Of a stretch of 64,000 nucleotides of DNA, positions 53,501 through 62,400 are shown one piece after another. The DNA is from Chitinophaga tropicalis (GTDB taxonomy: Bacteria; Bacteroidota; Bacteroidia; Chitinophagales; Chitinophagaceae). The notes under the pieces are model-generated. The model did no database searches and was not told the DNA's origin. It worked only from the letters and a program-made list of their open reading frames with translations. Both the position numbers and the translations under genes were made by a program. The DNA lies in NCBI RefSeq assembly GCF_009758205.1, contig NZ_WRXN01000002.1:124001-188000 (forward strand), given 5' to 3'. Position 1 is the stretch's first letter. Every line of letters begins with the position of its first letter.

Positions 53501-54872
53501 CAGTGGTAAGCTGACCTGGACAATTCCGAATATAGCTGTAGGTGCCGCAGATGTGTTACGCAGCTTCCGCGTCAGGGTAGCTAATGATCTCAGCGATGTA
53601 ACCAACATCGTCAACACAGCCGATGTAGATAACGGAGACGGCACTGGCGGTCACCCTACCACACCACCAGATCCTGACAATCCTAATAATCCTCATCCAA
53701 ATCCCAACCCCAATACACCATCCACCGATATACCAGTAGATAACGGTAAAAGCTCAACGAACTGGAAGAGCGCCGCCTATACCGGTACAGGCACAGACGG
53801 CGCGGTCAGGACCGGCGATGAAATAACCTATACTGTTCATATACGCAACACTGGCAATACCCGGCTTACCAATGTCCTGCTGACAGATACCATTCCTGCC
53901 TTCACAACCTTTGTAAGTGCAGAAGGAGGAATAGTACCGGATGCCGGTAAAAAACTGACCTGGACCATCTCTGAGATACCTGTAGGAAGCGCTGATATTA
54001 CCCGTTCCTTCACAGTAAGGGTAGTGGAAGACCTTACAGGGGCTACAAATATTTACAACACAGCCTGGGTAAATAACGGCAATGGTAACGGGAATGAACC
54101 TACTAACTCTTCAGATCCCAATGATCCTGCCAATCCCAATCCGAATCCAACACCAGGACCATCTACTTCAATAAAAGTAGACGCTAAGCAGGCATTCGCA
54201 GCCTGGAAAACAGTAGCTACCGCCAGCGGCGGACTTAAAGCCAAACCAGGCGAGATCCTTCTATACACTGTATTTGTACGGAACACCGGGAATGTAACGC
54301 TTCCCGCCATCACCGTCATTGACTCTGTACCTGCACATACTACCTATGAAAGCGCCGGAGAAAGTGGCATATATGACAGAGAGACCAACAGGGTAACCTG
54401 GACCATCAGAGATATACCTGTTGGCGATATGACTCCTGTAACATTCAGGGTAAAGGTTGACAATAACCTGGATTCCGGGATCGTGATCACAAACATCGCT
54501 TCAGTAACAAATGGTACCGACACAATACCAACAGGCACCTGCGATCCCTCGGCTACAGGATGCTCAGGCACACCGGGAACCACTGTGATAGAAACCGAAG
54601 AGGCTAACGGCGGACTGAAATTCGCCAATGCCATGAGCCCTAACGGAGATGGTAAGAATGACTATTTCGCCATAAAAGGCCTGGACAAATACCCGGGATC
54701 TGCCTTATATGTTTATAACAGATGGGGAAATATGGTCTATCAATCCAGGTCCTATAACAACGACTGGGCCGCTACCGGGTTAAGCGACGGGACCTATTAC
54801 TACGTCCTGGAACTGAAACGGCCTGAAGGAACTAAAGTCTATAAAGGATGGGTAATAATTAAAAGAGACTGA
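47598..54872 (+). CDS. giant T9SS cargo protein with Calx-beta and DUF11 repeats (type B sorting domain)
   Basis: About 2,424 residues from the ATG at 47598; the frame is open upstream to a GTG at 47511, which falls in the previous hairpin. An N-terminal hydrophobic segment (WFDLFVLLFLCTLLLAINRR) serves as signal. Three Calx-beta-type domains (about 50-415) end in the usual DD.I.EG.E patterns. Thirteen DUF11-type repeats of about 148 residues follow (about 417-2,320), with linkers DVDNGDGTGGHPTTPPDPNN rich in Asp, Asn and Pro that could bind calcium. The C-terminus (MSPNGDGKNDYFAIKGLDKY ... VYKGWVIIKRD) is the gliding-motility-associated type B T9SS domain. SprF/PorP follows in 30 bp, as for SprB-like adhesins. 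Confidence 0.9.
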   Translation: MNHKKSLPTPAHHNPSLGKWFDLFVLLFLCTLLLAINRRAEGSRMADGVIILELARATEGGGNGIVTFRLENGATAPSDITITYTINATAANPAVNGVDYQTLSGTATIAAGTNEAQVIITPIDDILIEGDENIEFTLISALDQGGLSYLTPQRGLVTTLVDNDNRISITKVNNGKELGNGNASDGAYLIKLPGNLTFNEDIPVKYLITGGTTASGGAGTTFDYDNSNLTGTIILPANTNSIQLPLKVNDDKLVEVNENVELTIQDNMLSAVTNIRFSFDPLQKSAIVTIEDDDVNIPIGVVATKDGAEPGGGTNDGSITVGWPDGFTSTTGIVIRYTISGTAIINTDYRISPVSPTQAIISPGTSNIKIPIAVIDDNIVEGTETVVLNITGISFGGGPTSPTGTNQATVNIADNDVKSSVQWKSASYTGTGTGGAVKAGELITYTIHVRNTGNVILTNTKITDVIPANTQFVSADGGIVPDAGGRLTWTIPSIAVNANNEMRSFTVRVVNDLTTVSNITNTADVDNGDGTGDHPTTPPDPNNPNDPHPNPVPNTPSTDIPVDNGGKHSANWKSASYTGTGTGGKLKPGDQITYTVHVRNTGNVRLTNVIISDQLPAYTVFVSADGGITPDASGKLTWTITDIPVGSADVTRNFVVRVAANLTGATSITNTADVDNGDGTGGHPTTSPDPNNPNNPHPNPTPNTPSTDIPIDNAKRSVNWKSASYTGTGANGKLKAGDEIVYTIHIRNTGHVELANVQISDQLPAATSFISADGGIVPDGTGKLTWTISTIGVGAADVTRSFRVRVVTDLTGVTNIINTADVDNGDGTGGHPTTPPDPNNPNDPHPNPTPNTPSTDIPVDNGGKKSANWKSASYTATGTGGRVKPGDQITYTIHVRNTGNVRLTNVTISDQLPAYTVFVSADGGIVPDGTGKLTWTITDIPVGSADVTRSFVVRVASNLTGATSITNTADVDNGDGTGGHPTTPPDPNNPNNPHPNPTPNTPSTDIPVDNAKQSLNWKSAAYTGTGTGGKLKAGDEIIYTIHIRNTGPVELTNVQIGDQLPAATSFISADGGIVPDATGKLTWTIASIPVGSADVLRSFRVRVVTDLTGVTSIVNTADVDNGDGTGGHPTTPPDPNNPNDPHPNPVPNTPSTDIPVDNGGKHSLNWKSASYTATGTGGKLKPGDQISYTIHVRNTGNVRLTNVIISDQLPAYTVFVSADGGIVPDGTGKLTWTITDIPVGSADVTRSFVVRVAANLTGATSITNTADVDNGDGTGGHPTTPPDPNNPNNPHPNPTPNTPSTDIPVDNTKHSLNWKSAAYTGTGTGGRLKAGDEITYTIHIRNTGPVELTNVQIGDQLPAATSFISADGGITPDASGKLTWTIASIPVGSADVVRSFRVRVVTDLTGVTNIVNTADVDNGDGTGGHPTTPPDPNNPNDPHPNPTPNTPSTDIPVDNGGKQSANWKSASYTGSGTSGRVKPGDQITYTIHIRNTGNVRLTNVIISDQLPAYTVFVSADGGIVPDATGKLTWTITDIPVGSADVTRSFVVTVASNLTGATSIVNTADVDNGNGTGGHPTTPPDPGNPNNPHPNPTPNTPSTDIPVDNAKQSLNWKSAAYTGTGTGGRLKAGDEIIYTIHIRNTGPVELTNVQIGDQLPVATSFISADGGIVPDATGKLTWTIASIPVGSADVVRSFRVRVINDLTGVTNIVNTADVDNGDGTGGHPTTPPDPNNPNDPHPNPVPNTPSTDIPVDNGGKHSLNWKSASYTATGTGGRVKPGDQISYTIHIRNTGNVRLTNVIISDQLPAYTVFVSADGGIVPDGTGKLTWTITDIPVGSADVTRSFVVRVAANLTGATSITNTADVDNGDGTGGHPTTPPDPNNPNNPHPNPTPNTPSTDIPVDNMKKSVSWKTAAYTGTGANGKVKAGDEITYTIHIRNTGHVELTNVQTGDQLPAPTSFVSADEGIVPDASGKLTWTIPNIAVGAADVLRSFRVRVANDLSDVTNIVNTADVDNGDGTGGHPTTPPDPDNPNNPHPNPNPNTPSTDIPVDNGKSSTNWKSAAYTGTGTDGAVRTGDEITYTVHIRNTGNTRLTNVLLTDTIPAFTTFVSAEGGIVPDAGKKLTWTISEIPVGSADITRSFTVRVVEDLTGATNIYNTAWVNNGNGNGNEPTNSSDPNDPANPNPNPTPGPSTSIKVDAKQAFAAWKTVATASGGLKAKPGEILLYTVFVRNTGNVTLPAITVIDSVPAHTTYESAGESGIYDRETNRVTWTIRDIPVGDMTPVTFRVKVDNNLDSGIVITNIASVTNGTDTIPTGTCDPSATGCSGTPGTTVIETEEANGGLKFANAMSPNGDGKNDYFAIKGLDKYPGSALYVYNRWGNMVYQSRSYNNDWAATGLSDGTYYYVLELKRPEGTKVYKGWVIIKRD
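48850..54600 (+). repeat. thirteen DUF11-type repeats arranged as 891-bp dimers
   Basis: Units of 444 and 447 bp alternate, so the true period over the middle is 891 bp (AACTGG marks at 49308, 50199 and 51090). One type carries GGK...NVRLTNVIISDQLPAYT, the other xAK...PVELTNVQIGDQLPAAT. Units 1, 12 and 13 are diverged end units. Near-identical blocks recur, for example around 50610 and 52390. Confidence 0.88.
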
Positions 54873-54902
54873 TAAAACTATATCACTATTAAATAAACGT
54901 TT

Positions 54903-55904
54903 ATGTGCGCACGAAAAGTACTGTTTAGTTTAATACTGTTGATAGCTGCATGTATTGAAGGAAAAACACAGCAGAACGTACAATTCAGCCAGTATGTCTT
55001 TAACGGGTTAAGCGTAAACCCCGCATACGCCGGCTATAAAGATGCCTGGTACCTGAACAGCGTATACCGGTACCAGTGGACCGGTTTTCCCGGCGGACCA
55101 AGAACTGGCAGTGTTTCTATAGATGGCCCCATCCGGCCGCTTAAAACAGGAGCTGGGATAGGGCTGGGCCTGCAGCTCATGACGGACAGGCTGGGGCCGC
55201 AACAGTCCAATTCCTTCTATGCCTCTTATTCATACCGCATTCCTATTGATGAAGATCAGACACGCCGGCTTTGCTTCGGATTAGCAGCCGGCGTGACACA
55301 ATATCACCTGCAAGGCAATACACTGGAATATTTTGACAGTGAAGACCCCGTTTTTCCCGGAGGTACTGTAAACGCCTATACGCCGGATGCCAGGTTTGGT
55401 GTTTATTATCATGCCCCGTCCTTCTATATTGGCGTTTCCGTGCTGGACCTGTTCAGCAGGTACCTCAGCAGCCAATATCACTGGAAAGGGTTCAATTACC
55501 AGAATATCCGCAGGTCCCGGCATTTATACCTGGCCACAGGTATAATGGTGCCATTATCTGAGCATGTACAGCTGAAACCATCCATCCTCATCAAAGATGA
55601 TTTCAAAGGGCCTACCAACCTGGATGTAACTACCATGCTGCTGATAGACAGGATATTCTGGATAGGAGGGTCTTTTCGCACAGCCGTTCCTCTATGGAAG
55701 AGGAAATTGCCGTCCAATCTGCAATCTGTCAACGCAGCCAGTGCAATAGTGGAATATTATATAGCAGATAAATGGCGCATAGGATACGCCTATGATCTTA
55801 ATATTAACGAAATGGCGGGGAAACAGGGGGGATCGCATGAAATATCAGTGGGGGTGCTCTTCCCGTCAAAAAAATTCACAACATCGAGCCCCCGCTACTT
55901 TTAA
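54903..55904 (+). CDS. SprF/PorP-family T9SS outer-membrane protein
   Basis: 333 residues. Signal peptide (to GKTQQ), then the family opening QNVQFSQYVFNGLSVNPAYA and repeated amphipathic strands forming an outer-membrane barrel (YQWTGFPGGPRTGSVSIDGP). Proteins of this family are encoded next to cargo with type B sorting domains and are needed for their secretion or surface anchoring (SprF for SprB in Flavobacterium). Placed 30 bp behind the type B giant gene and 12 bp before the OmpA-type gene, so the three probably form one operon. Confidence 0.92.
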   Translation: MCARKVLFSLILLIAACIEGKTQQNVQFSQYVFNGLSVNPAYAGYKDAWYLNSVYRYQWTGFPGGPRTGSVSIDGPIRPLKTGAGIGLGLQLMTDRLGPQQSNSFYASYSYRIPIDEDQTRRLCFGLAAGVTQYHLQGNTLEYFDSEDPVFPGGTVNAYTPDARFGVYYHAPSFYIGVSVLDLFSRYLSSQYHWKGFNYQNIRRSRHLYLATGIMVPLSEHVQLKPSILIKDDFKGPTNLDVTTMLLIDRIFWIGGSFRTAVPLWKRKLPSNLQSVNAASAIVEYYIADKWRIGYAYDLNINEMAGKQGGSHEISVGVLFPSKKFTTSSPRYF

Positions 55905-55916
55905 AAGGTGAAGCTT

Positions 55917-57722
55917 ATGTCGCATCTACGCATTGTTTTAGTTTTCGGTTTACTTTTCTGTCAGATGAAATTATATGGACAGGAAGAAAAAAGTCTTACA
56001 GAATTAGGTGACGAAGCATTTCTCAGAGAAGAATATGCTGTAGCTGCAAGGTTATATACCAGGGTAGCTGAGAAAAGAGGAGAAAGAGCTTCGTTAAAAC
56101 TTATGGAAAAAATAGCACGGAGTTACCGTGAAATGACCCGCTTTAACATGGCGGGTTATTGGTATAAACAGATGTTGTTGCGGCCGGATTGCCCCGCATC
56201 TGTCAACATGGTTTATGGAGAGCTGATGAAGAATATAGAAACCTACGATTCTGCCAAGATCTATCTGCAACGTTTTACCAGCAGCAATGCAGATAGTATG
56301 AAACTGAAAAATATGCTCATTGCCGGCTGTGACAGCGCTTTACTCTGGAAGACAGGACTTCTTACACTGGCAGTAGAGAATATGAAGGAACTAAGCTCAG
56401 ATGGTGATGATTGGATAAGCGGGGTCAGGAAAGACGGATTGCTGCTGGTGTCAAACGGATACCGGAAAATGAGCCTTACCAGCGGTGCAGAACGCAATCC
56501 TGCAATAGACCCCAGGGTGAATATGCCTTATTCAAAGGCATACCTGTTCAAACAATATGAAAAGGGTAGCAGAGCCAATACTTACATGGAAGAGATAGTA
56601 CCTGACATACTGGGCAAACTGCCTTATCATGTGGGACCAGTATGTTTTAACAGCCGTGAGGATACCATGTACATAACACTGAATGTCCCGAATAAAAATC
56701 TCACAGACAGAAAAAAAAGAGGCCCGGTAAATGGCCGCCGGCTTATCTCATTATCCCGCTCTGTAAAGAAAGAAGATAAATGGTCTGTACCTGAACCGGT
56801 CACCGAATTGAACGCTCCCGGAAGTTATACCGGCAATGCAGTGTTAAATGAAACAGGTTCCATTATGTATTTTGTATCTGACCGCCCCGGCGGACTGGGA
56901 GGTAAAGATATCTGGTACAGTGAAAGACAAAGGGGCGGACACTGGAGCACTCCCGTGAATTGCGGACCGGTCATCAATACACCTTACGAAGAATCTTTCC
57001 CTACTGTAAACGAAGCCAATACCCTTTACTTTTCAAGTAAAGGCCATGCAGGAATGGGAGGGTTCGACATTTTTCGGGCAGAAGGAAAAGGAAATAACTG
57101 GACAGATATACGTAATATGAGAAGCCCTTTTAACTCAGGCGGCGACGACCTGGGTTTCATCATGAAAAGCAATATGTATGAAGGCTATTTTTCTTCCAAT
57201 CGCCCCGCCAGCAGTGAAGGAGACGATATATATCATTTCCTGGATAACCATTTCACTGAGAAACTGAAAGATCCGGATGCAGGAAAGCCGCCGGTGGTTA
57301 TCGAAGAGGTCCCGAAAGTTCTGCCTCCGGCGCCGGTGCATAAAGAAAATATTGATAGTATGGTAATAGACAAGCTGGAGAGAATGAGTTTCTATTATGA
57401 CTATAACAGTACCATATTGCTGACAGAATCAAGAGAGCTGCTGGATAGATTGGCTGTTGTACTTAGTCAGTATCCCGGATGGAAACTGATGATACGGTCT
57501 TATACAGACAGCCGGGGGTCAGATAACTATAACATGAACCTTTCTGCCATGCGCTGTTTTGCCGTTATCGAATATCTTATAAAGAAAGGCGTGGCTCCGG
57601 GCAGATTATATTATGAAAATCTGGGTGAAAAAGATCTGATAACGCCCTGTGGGAACGGTGTACCATGCGATGATACAGATCACAGGAAGAACCGTCGTAC
57701 AATGCTGAGAGTGATTAAATAA
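55917..57722 (+). CDS. OmpA-family protein with TPR and PD40 repeats (T9SS-associated)
   Basis: About 601 residues from the ATG at 55917; a GTG at 55908 is possible. Signal peptide (to LYGQEE), TPR-like helices (about 25-140), a beta-propeller of PD40 repeats with SDRPGGLGGKDIWYSER and SKGHAGMGGFDIFRAEG (about 160-440), and a C-terminal OmpA peptidoglycan-binding domain (about 480-600). The Asp and Arg that bind diaminopimelate are visible in SYTDSRGSDNYNMNLSAMRC. This is the layout of PorE-like proteins thought to anchor the secretion machinery to the cell wall. Last gene of the giant-adhesin operon. Confidence 0.88.
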   Translation: MSHLRIVLVFGLLFCQMKLYGQEEKSLTELGDEAFLREEYAVAARLYTRVAEKRGERASLKLMEKIARSYREMTRFNMAGYWYKQMLLRPDCPASVNMVYGELMKNIETYDSAKIYLQRFTSSNADSMKLKNMLIAGCDSALLWKTGLLTLAVENMKELSSDGDDWISGVRKDGLLLVSNGYRKMSLTSGAERNPAIDPRVNMPYSKAYLFKQYEKGSRANTYMEEIVPDILGKLPYHVGPVCFNSREDTMYITLNVPNKNLTDRKKRGPVNGRRLISLSRSVKKEDKWSVPEPVTELNAPGSYTGNAVLNETGSIMYFVSDRPGGLGGKDIWYSERQRGGHWSTPVNCGPVINTPYEESFPTVNEANTLYFSSKGHAGMGGFDIFRAEGKGNNWTDIRNMRSPFNSGGDDLGFIMKSNMYEGYFSSNRPASSEGDDIYHFLDNHFTEKLKDPDAGKPPVVIEEVPKVLPPAPVHKENIDSMVIDKLERMSFYYDYNSTILLTESRELLDRLAVVLSQYPGWKLMIRSYTDSRGSDNYNMNLSAMRCFAVIEYLIKKGVAPGRLYYENLGEKDLITPCGNGVPCDDTDHRKNRRTMLRVIK

Positions 57723-57749
57723 ACCTCTTATTTAGCCATAAAGAGATTA

Positions 57750-57789
57750 CTCAAAGATCGATTTCGCCGCAACGAAATCGATCTTTGAG
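57750..57789. repeat. 17-bp perfect inverted repeat between convergent genes
   Basis: CTCAAAGATCGATTTCG (57750-57766) and its exact complement (57773-57789) with loop CCGCAA. No T-run on either side. It lies between the OmpA gene and the convergent DUF4242 gene, so it may block read-through in both directions or protect mRNA 3' ends. Confidence 0.8.
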
Positions 57790-57825
57790 CAATCCATCCG
57801 CTATTAAACACTCCAAATAAAAGAC

Positions 57826-58098
57826 TTATTCCGCAGTTGTAGGATCAATAATTGTAACCACCTCATTAACCGCATTTGCAGGAAAACCGCCTTTCCTCGC
57901 ATGTTCCCGCACCATTTCTTCATTCGGCGCAATGTAAACACAATAGATCTTGTCTCCCGTCACATAACTTTGCTGCCACTGGATCTGCGGGCCCATATCA
58001 CTCAGCACGCCACATGAGGTCTGGGATACACCTTTTAACTGCTCCGGAGTCAGCTTCCCCGCTCCGGGTATTTCCCTTTCAATTACATATTTGGGCAT
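57826..58098 (-). CDS. DUF4242 small protein
   Basis: 90 residues from the start MPKYVIEREIPGAGKLTPEQ at 58098; the upstream frame to 58164 is not protein-like. The opening, the SQTSCGVLSDMGPQIQWQQS segment and the KIYCVYIAPNEEMVREHARK segment match the DUF4242/SCO4226 family of ferredoxin-like small proteins. A relative from Streptomyces binds nickel. Function here is unknown. No link to its neighbours is evident. Confidence 0.8.
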   Translation of the reverse strand: MPKYVIEREIPGAGKLTPEQLKGVSQTSCGVLSDMGPQIQWQQSYVTGDKIYCVYIAPNEEMVREHARKGGFPANAVNEVVTIIDPTTAE

Positions 58099-58196
58099 AG
58101 AAATACACTTTGTAAATACTAACAAACAACCATAGATAAAGTTTAAATGATTAGCGGGCCGCAAGCCTCCAAAAAGTTCCCTTCTGCACTAAAGTT

Positions 58197-59270
58197 TTAT
58201 ATCCTTCCCTTTCGTTTCTTTACCAGGCTTGGCTGTTCTTTCTTTACAGTAGAATCCCTGATAATAAGCTTGGTAGGTAATGTTACCGTTGGGGCTTTCT
58301 TAATACTATAATCATTCATCACCTTTGCATGCATTTCCTGTAACAGCATATTTGCTGCTGTACGGCCAATATCTGAAGTAGGTTGCGCCATCGTTGTAAG
58401 CCCCGGGTACACCAGCTCTGCAGAGAAATCATTGCTGAAACCTACTATGGCAATATCTTCCGGGATACGTAACCCCGCCGCTTTCACAACCTCCATTGCA
58501 GCTATGGCAGTAGGATCGTTGATGGCAAATAATGCATCCGGAGGCGTAGCCAGGTCCAGGAAATGTTTCATATAGATCTTCACTTTCTCCATGGTAAGAT
58601 CATAAGAAAGTACCAGGTCAGGATTGTAAGGAATATTATATTTCTTCAGGGCATCTATATATCCTTGCCTGCGTAACCTGCTGTTGACAAGCGATTCAGG
58701 CCCTGCCAGGTGAGCAATACATTTACGGCCTATTTTGATCAGGTGCTCCACGGCCTGAAACGCCGCTTCATAGTCATTCACCACAACACCAGGTACATTC
58801 ATATCTTCCGGTATCCTGTTAAAGAATACCAGCGGAATACCTATCCGCTGCGCCAGTGTGAAATGATCAAAATTCCTCGTCTCCTTTGTATGTGAAACAA
58901 TGATGCCATCTACACGGTATGAAAGCAATAACTTGATGTTGGCCACTTCTGTTTCATATGATTCGTTCTGCTGACATATCACCACATTATAACCCGCTTC
59001 CTGCAACACCGTCTGCGCACCCACAATAACAGAAGGGAAGTAGGTAGACATAAACTCCGGCACCAGTATCCCAACAGTATGCGTTTTATGCCTGCTAAAG
59101 CCTAACGCAAGCGAGTTACGCTGGTACTCCTGGCTGGCAGCCAGCTCCAGTACGGCTTTCCGTGTCTGCTCATTTACATTGGGATGCCCCGTAAGCGCAC
59201 GGGAAACAGTTGACTTGGATATATTCAGCTGACGGGCAATGTCGATGATCGTAATATACTTTGCTTTCAT
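58197..59270 (-). CDS. LacI-family transcriptional regulator
   Basis: 357 residues: an N-terminal LacI helix-turn-helix (TIIDIARQLNISKSTVSRAL, residues about 7-27) with hinge helix, then a periplasmic-binding-protein-like sugar sensor (about 65-340; HTVGILVPEFMSTYFPSVIV). It is divergent from a SusC/SusD pair. Operators of the form TGGGA-N4-TCCCA lie between the two genes, and one inside the susC start region, so it most likely represses that uptake locus until its sugar is present. The sugar cannot be told from the sequence. Confidence 0.93.
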   Translation of the reverse strand: MKAKYITIIDIARQLNISKSTVSRALTGHPNVNEQTRKAVLELAASQEYQRNSLALGFSRHKTHTVGILVPEFMSTYFPSVIVGAQTVLQEAGYNVVICQQNESYETEVANIKLLLSYRVDGIIVSHTKETRNFDHFTLAQRIGIPLVFFNRIPEDMNVPGVVVNDYEAAFQAVEHLIKIGRKCIAHLAGPESLVNSRLRRQGYIDALKKYNIPYNPDLVLSYDLTMEKVKIYMKHFLDLATPPDALFAINDPTAIAAMEVVKAAGLRIPEDIAIVGFSNDFSAELVYPGLTTMAQPTSDIGRTAANMLLQEMHAKVMNDYSIKKAPTVTLPTKLIIRDSTVKKEQPSLVKKRKGRI

Positions 59271-59306
59271 ACGCGGTTAAGACTGAGGTTTCATAAAAGT
59301 AACAAA

Positions 59307-59341
59307 TTGGGAACAATCCCAATAAAATGGGAACGTTCCCA
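59307..59341. promoter_or_regulatory. two LacI-type operators in the divergent gap
   Basis: TTGGGAACAATCCCAA (59307-59322) and the perfect palindrome TGGGAACGTTCCCA (59328-59341) share TGGGA-N4-TCCCA, with centres 20 bp apart. They lie 36-71 bp from the lacI-type start, fitting autoregulation and control of susC. Confidence 0.75.
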
Positions 59342-59471
59342 CGAGAAAAAGAGCTCAAAATATTTTGACATCTAAGTTTGTTTGTCAACCTTTGAACCAG
59401 TTCCAGGTCAGTTGTTATAGCCGGTACATAGACATTGTATGATCATGCCGGGTTTATAAATATCCACAGTT

Positions 59472-62400
59472 ATGATGAAACTTATATTCTCTCTATTGGG
59501 AATTTTCCCAATCCTGCTGACTCCCGTTATTGCATTATCCCAGCAACAGATTGTCAAGGGGAGGGTGACAGCGGCCGAAAATAATGAACCGCTTGTAGGA
59601 GTTACCGTCAGGGTAAAGAACACTTCCACAGGTACCGTCACCAGGACGGACGGTACATATTCCCTGCCGGTAAACCAGACAGATGCTGTACTGGTCTTCA
59701 CCTTCACCGGTTATACTACGGCAGAAACGCCACTTGGAGGAAAACCAATACTGGATATGGCTTTGCAGCCGGGACAAAAAGAATTAGGAGAAGTAGTAGT
59801 GGTCGGTTATGGTACACAGCAGAAAGCAAATATTGCAGGCTCTATCGCCTCGGTCAAAACAGCGGAATTAAAACAGACGCCTGTCTCCAACGTTGTACAG
59901 GGATTACAGGGCCGCGTAGCCGGTGTACAGGTAACCCAGAACTCAGCGGCTCCGGGTGGCAACATCAGCATGCGCATCCGCGGCGTCAATTCCATCAATG
60001 GTACCTCAGAACCACTGTATGTGATTGACGGCGTACAACTCTCCAACTCCGGCGGAGTAAATGATATCAGCTCTCTTTCACTCATCAACCCGAACGATAT
60101 TGAATCTGTCGCTGTGCTCAAAGATGCCTCCGCTACGGCCATCTATGGCGCACGTGGCGCCAACGGCGTTGTACTGATCACCACAAAAAGAGGTAAGGCA
60201 GGAAAGACCCTGGTAACATACGATGGTTATTACGGCATACAAAAGAATACCCGCCAGATGGCCATGATGAACGCGGCAGAATTTGCCGCACTGGAAAATG
60301 AAGTCTACAAAACAAACGTTTATCCGGATCCCGCTGCATTGGGAGAAGGCATCAACTGGCAGGACCTCATCTTCAGGGATGCTCCCATACAAAGCCACCA
60401 GGTAGGTGTATCCGGCGGGAATGAACGGACACAGTTTGCAATGTCAGGCAACTATTTCAAACAAGAGGGTATCATTGTCAGCTCGGATTTTACACGGTAT
60501 TCCTTCCGCCTGAATTTCGATCACCGCATCAGCAATATGCTGAAAGCAGGCGCCAGCCTGTTCACCAGCTATGTGATCAATCACAGGATCCCCTCTGCCT
60601 CCACCAGCATCGACGCAGGTGCAGTAAATGCCAGCGTACTGGGGGCTGCAATGGGCGCCCCGCCTACACTGAAACCATATAAGGACGATGGCTCCATATG
60701 GCCCTTTGGAGATCAGATGGACGGCCGTTACCGGGAAGTTGTGAATCCGCTTGGCCTCGCCAGTATACTGGATAGGGATAAGACCAGCAGAACATTGGGA
60801 AGCCTTTATGCAGAGTTTACTCCTGTAAAAGGACTGTCATACAGGGCCAGCTTCAACCCCGTTATCTCCGGCACACTGAACGACTATTACTCACCGCGCT
60901 ATATCATGAACTCCGGCGATCTGGCATCCGGTGGCGGTACCGCCAGGAAGATCAATTCCAACACCATCGTACTCCTGCATGAAAGCGTACTCACCTACGA
61001 GACCCGCATCAAAAAACATGCACTGAAATTCACCGGCGTATTTGCCACTCAGACCAACAACAATAATTCCAACAAGATAGAAGCCAGCAATTTCCCGAAC
61101 GACGCTACACTCAATGAAGCCATGCAACTGGCTACAGATCATACAGTGACCAGCAGTCGCTCCAAAGACCGGCTGGATTCCTACATGGGACGCATCAACT
61201 ATGGTTTCCGGGATAAATACCTGCTGGACCTGATAGCACGTGTAGACGGTTCCTCTAAGTTTGGCGCCAATAATAAATACGGTTTCTTCCCGGCGGCAGC
61301 CATTGCCTGGAGAGCTTCTGAAGAACCATTCGTCAGAAGCATCAGCGCTATCAGCAACCTGAAATTCCGCTTCAGCTACGGCCTTACCGGGAATGCAGGG
61401 GCCATAGATCCATATAAATCGCTCTCCCTGCAGGGTACTTCAGGCTTGTATTACTTCGAACATGCCCCCGTTACCGGCATAAAGGTCAGCGGTATCGCAA
61501 ATAACGGATTGAAATGGGAACGTTCCGTCCAGGCAGACCTGGGCTTTGAACTGGGATTGTGGAAAGACAGAGTAAACATCACCGGCGATATTTATCATAA
61601 GAAAACAAACGATCTGTTGTTTGTTAAGAAATTGCCCGGTTCCTCCGGCTACAATGAGGTGACGGGCAATTTTGCAAGCCTGGAGAACAGGGGAGTAGAG
61701 CTCTCTGTCGATGCCGTAGTGCTGGACAGCAAGGTAAAGTGGTCTGTTGCCGGAAATATTTCGGTGAACAGGAACAAACTCCTCGGACTGGCAGACAACG
61801 TCAATGAATATACTGTAAGCAATTACCAGGTACTGAAAATAGGAGAGCCCCTGGGCCTGTTCAAAACCTATGTTTTTGACGGCATCTATCAGCAGGGGGA
61901 AACCGTGATGGATGGCTCCGGCAGCCGTATCGGCGGAGTAAAAGTAAAAGACCTGAACAAAGACGGCATTATCAGCGCAGACGATCAGAAGATCATTGGC
62001 AATGCTACTCCCTCATTCACCTATGGGTTTGCCACCAACCTCAGTTACAGGAATTTCGATTTCAGCGCCTTCTTCTCCGGCATACAGGGCAACAAAGTGT
62101 ATAACCTTATCCGTTACACATTTGAAAACCCGCTCGGTAGCAGGAATATGTTCAAAGCATTGGTCAACCGCTGGTCTGAAACGAACCCCGGCAACGAATA
62201 TGTAAGCGGGTACCAGGGCGGAAGGATCCCGTTGACAGACCGCTTTATGGAAAACGGCTCCTTCCTGCGCTGTAAGAACATCACACTGGGATACCGCTTG
62301 CCTGCTATCAAAGGCATCTCTTCAGCCAGGATCTATGTAAGTGCTAACAACCTTTTCACTATTACGAACTATACCGGTTATGACCCGGAAGTCAATACAT

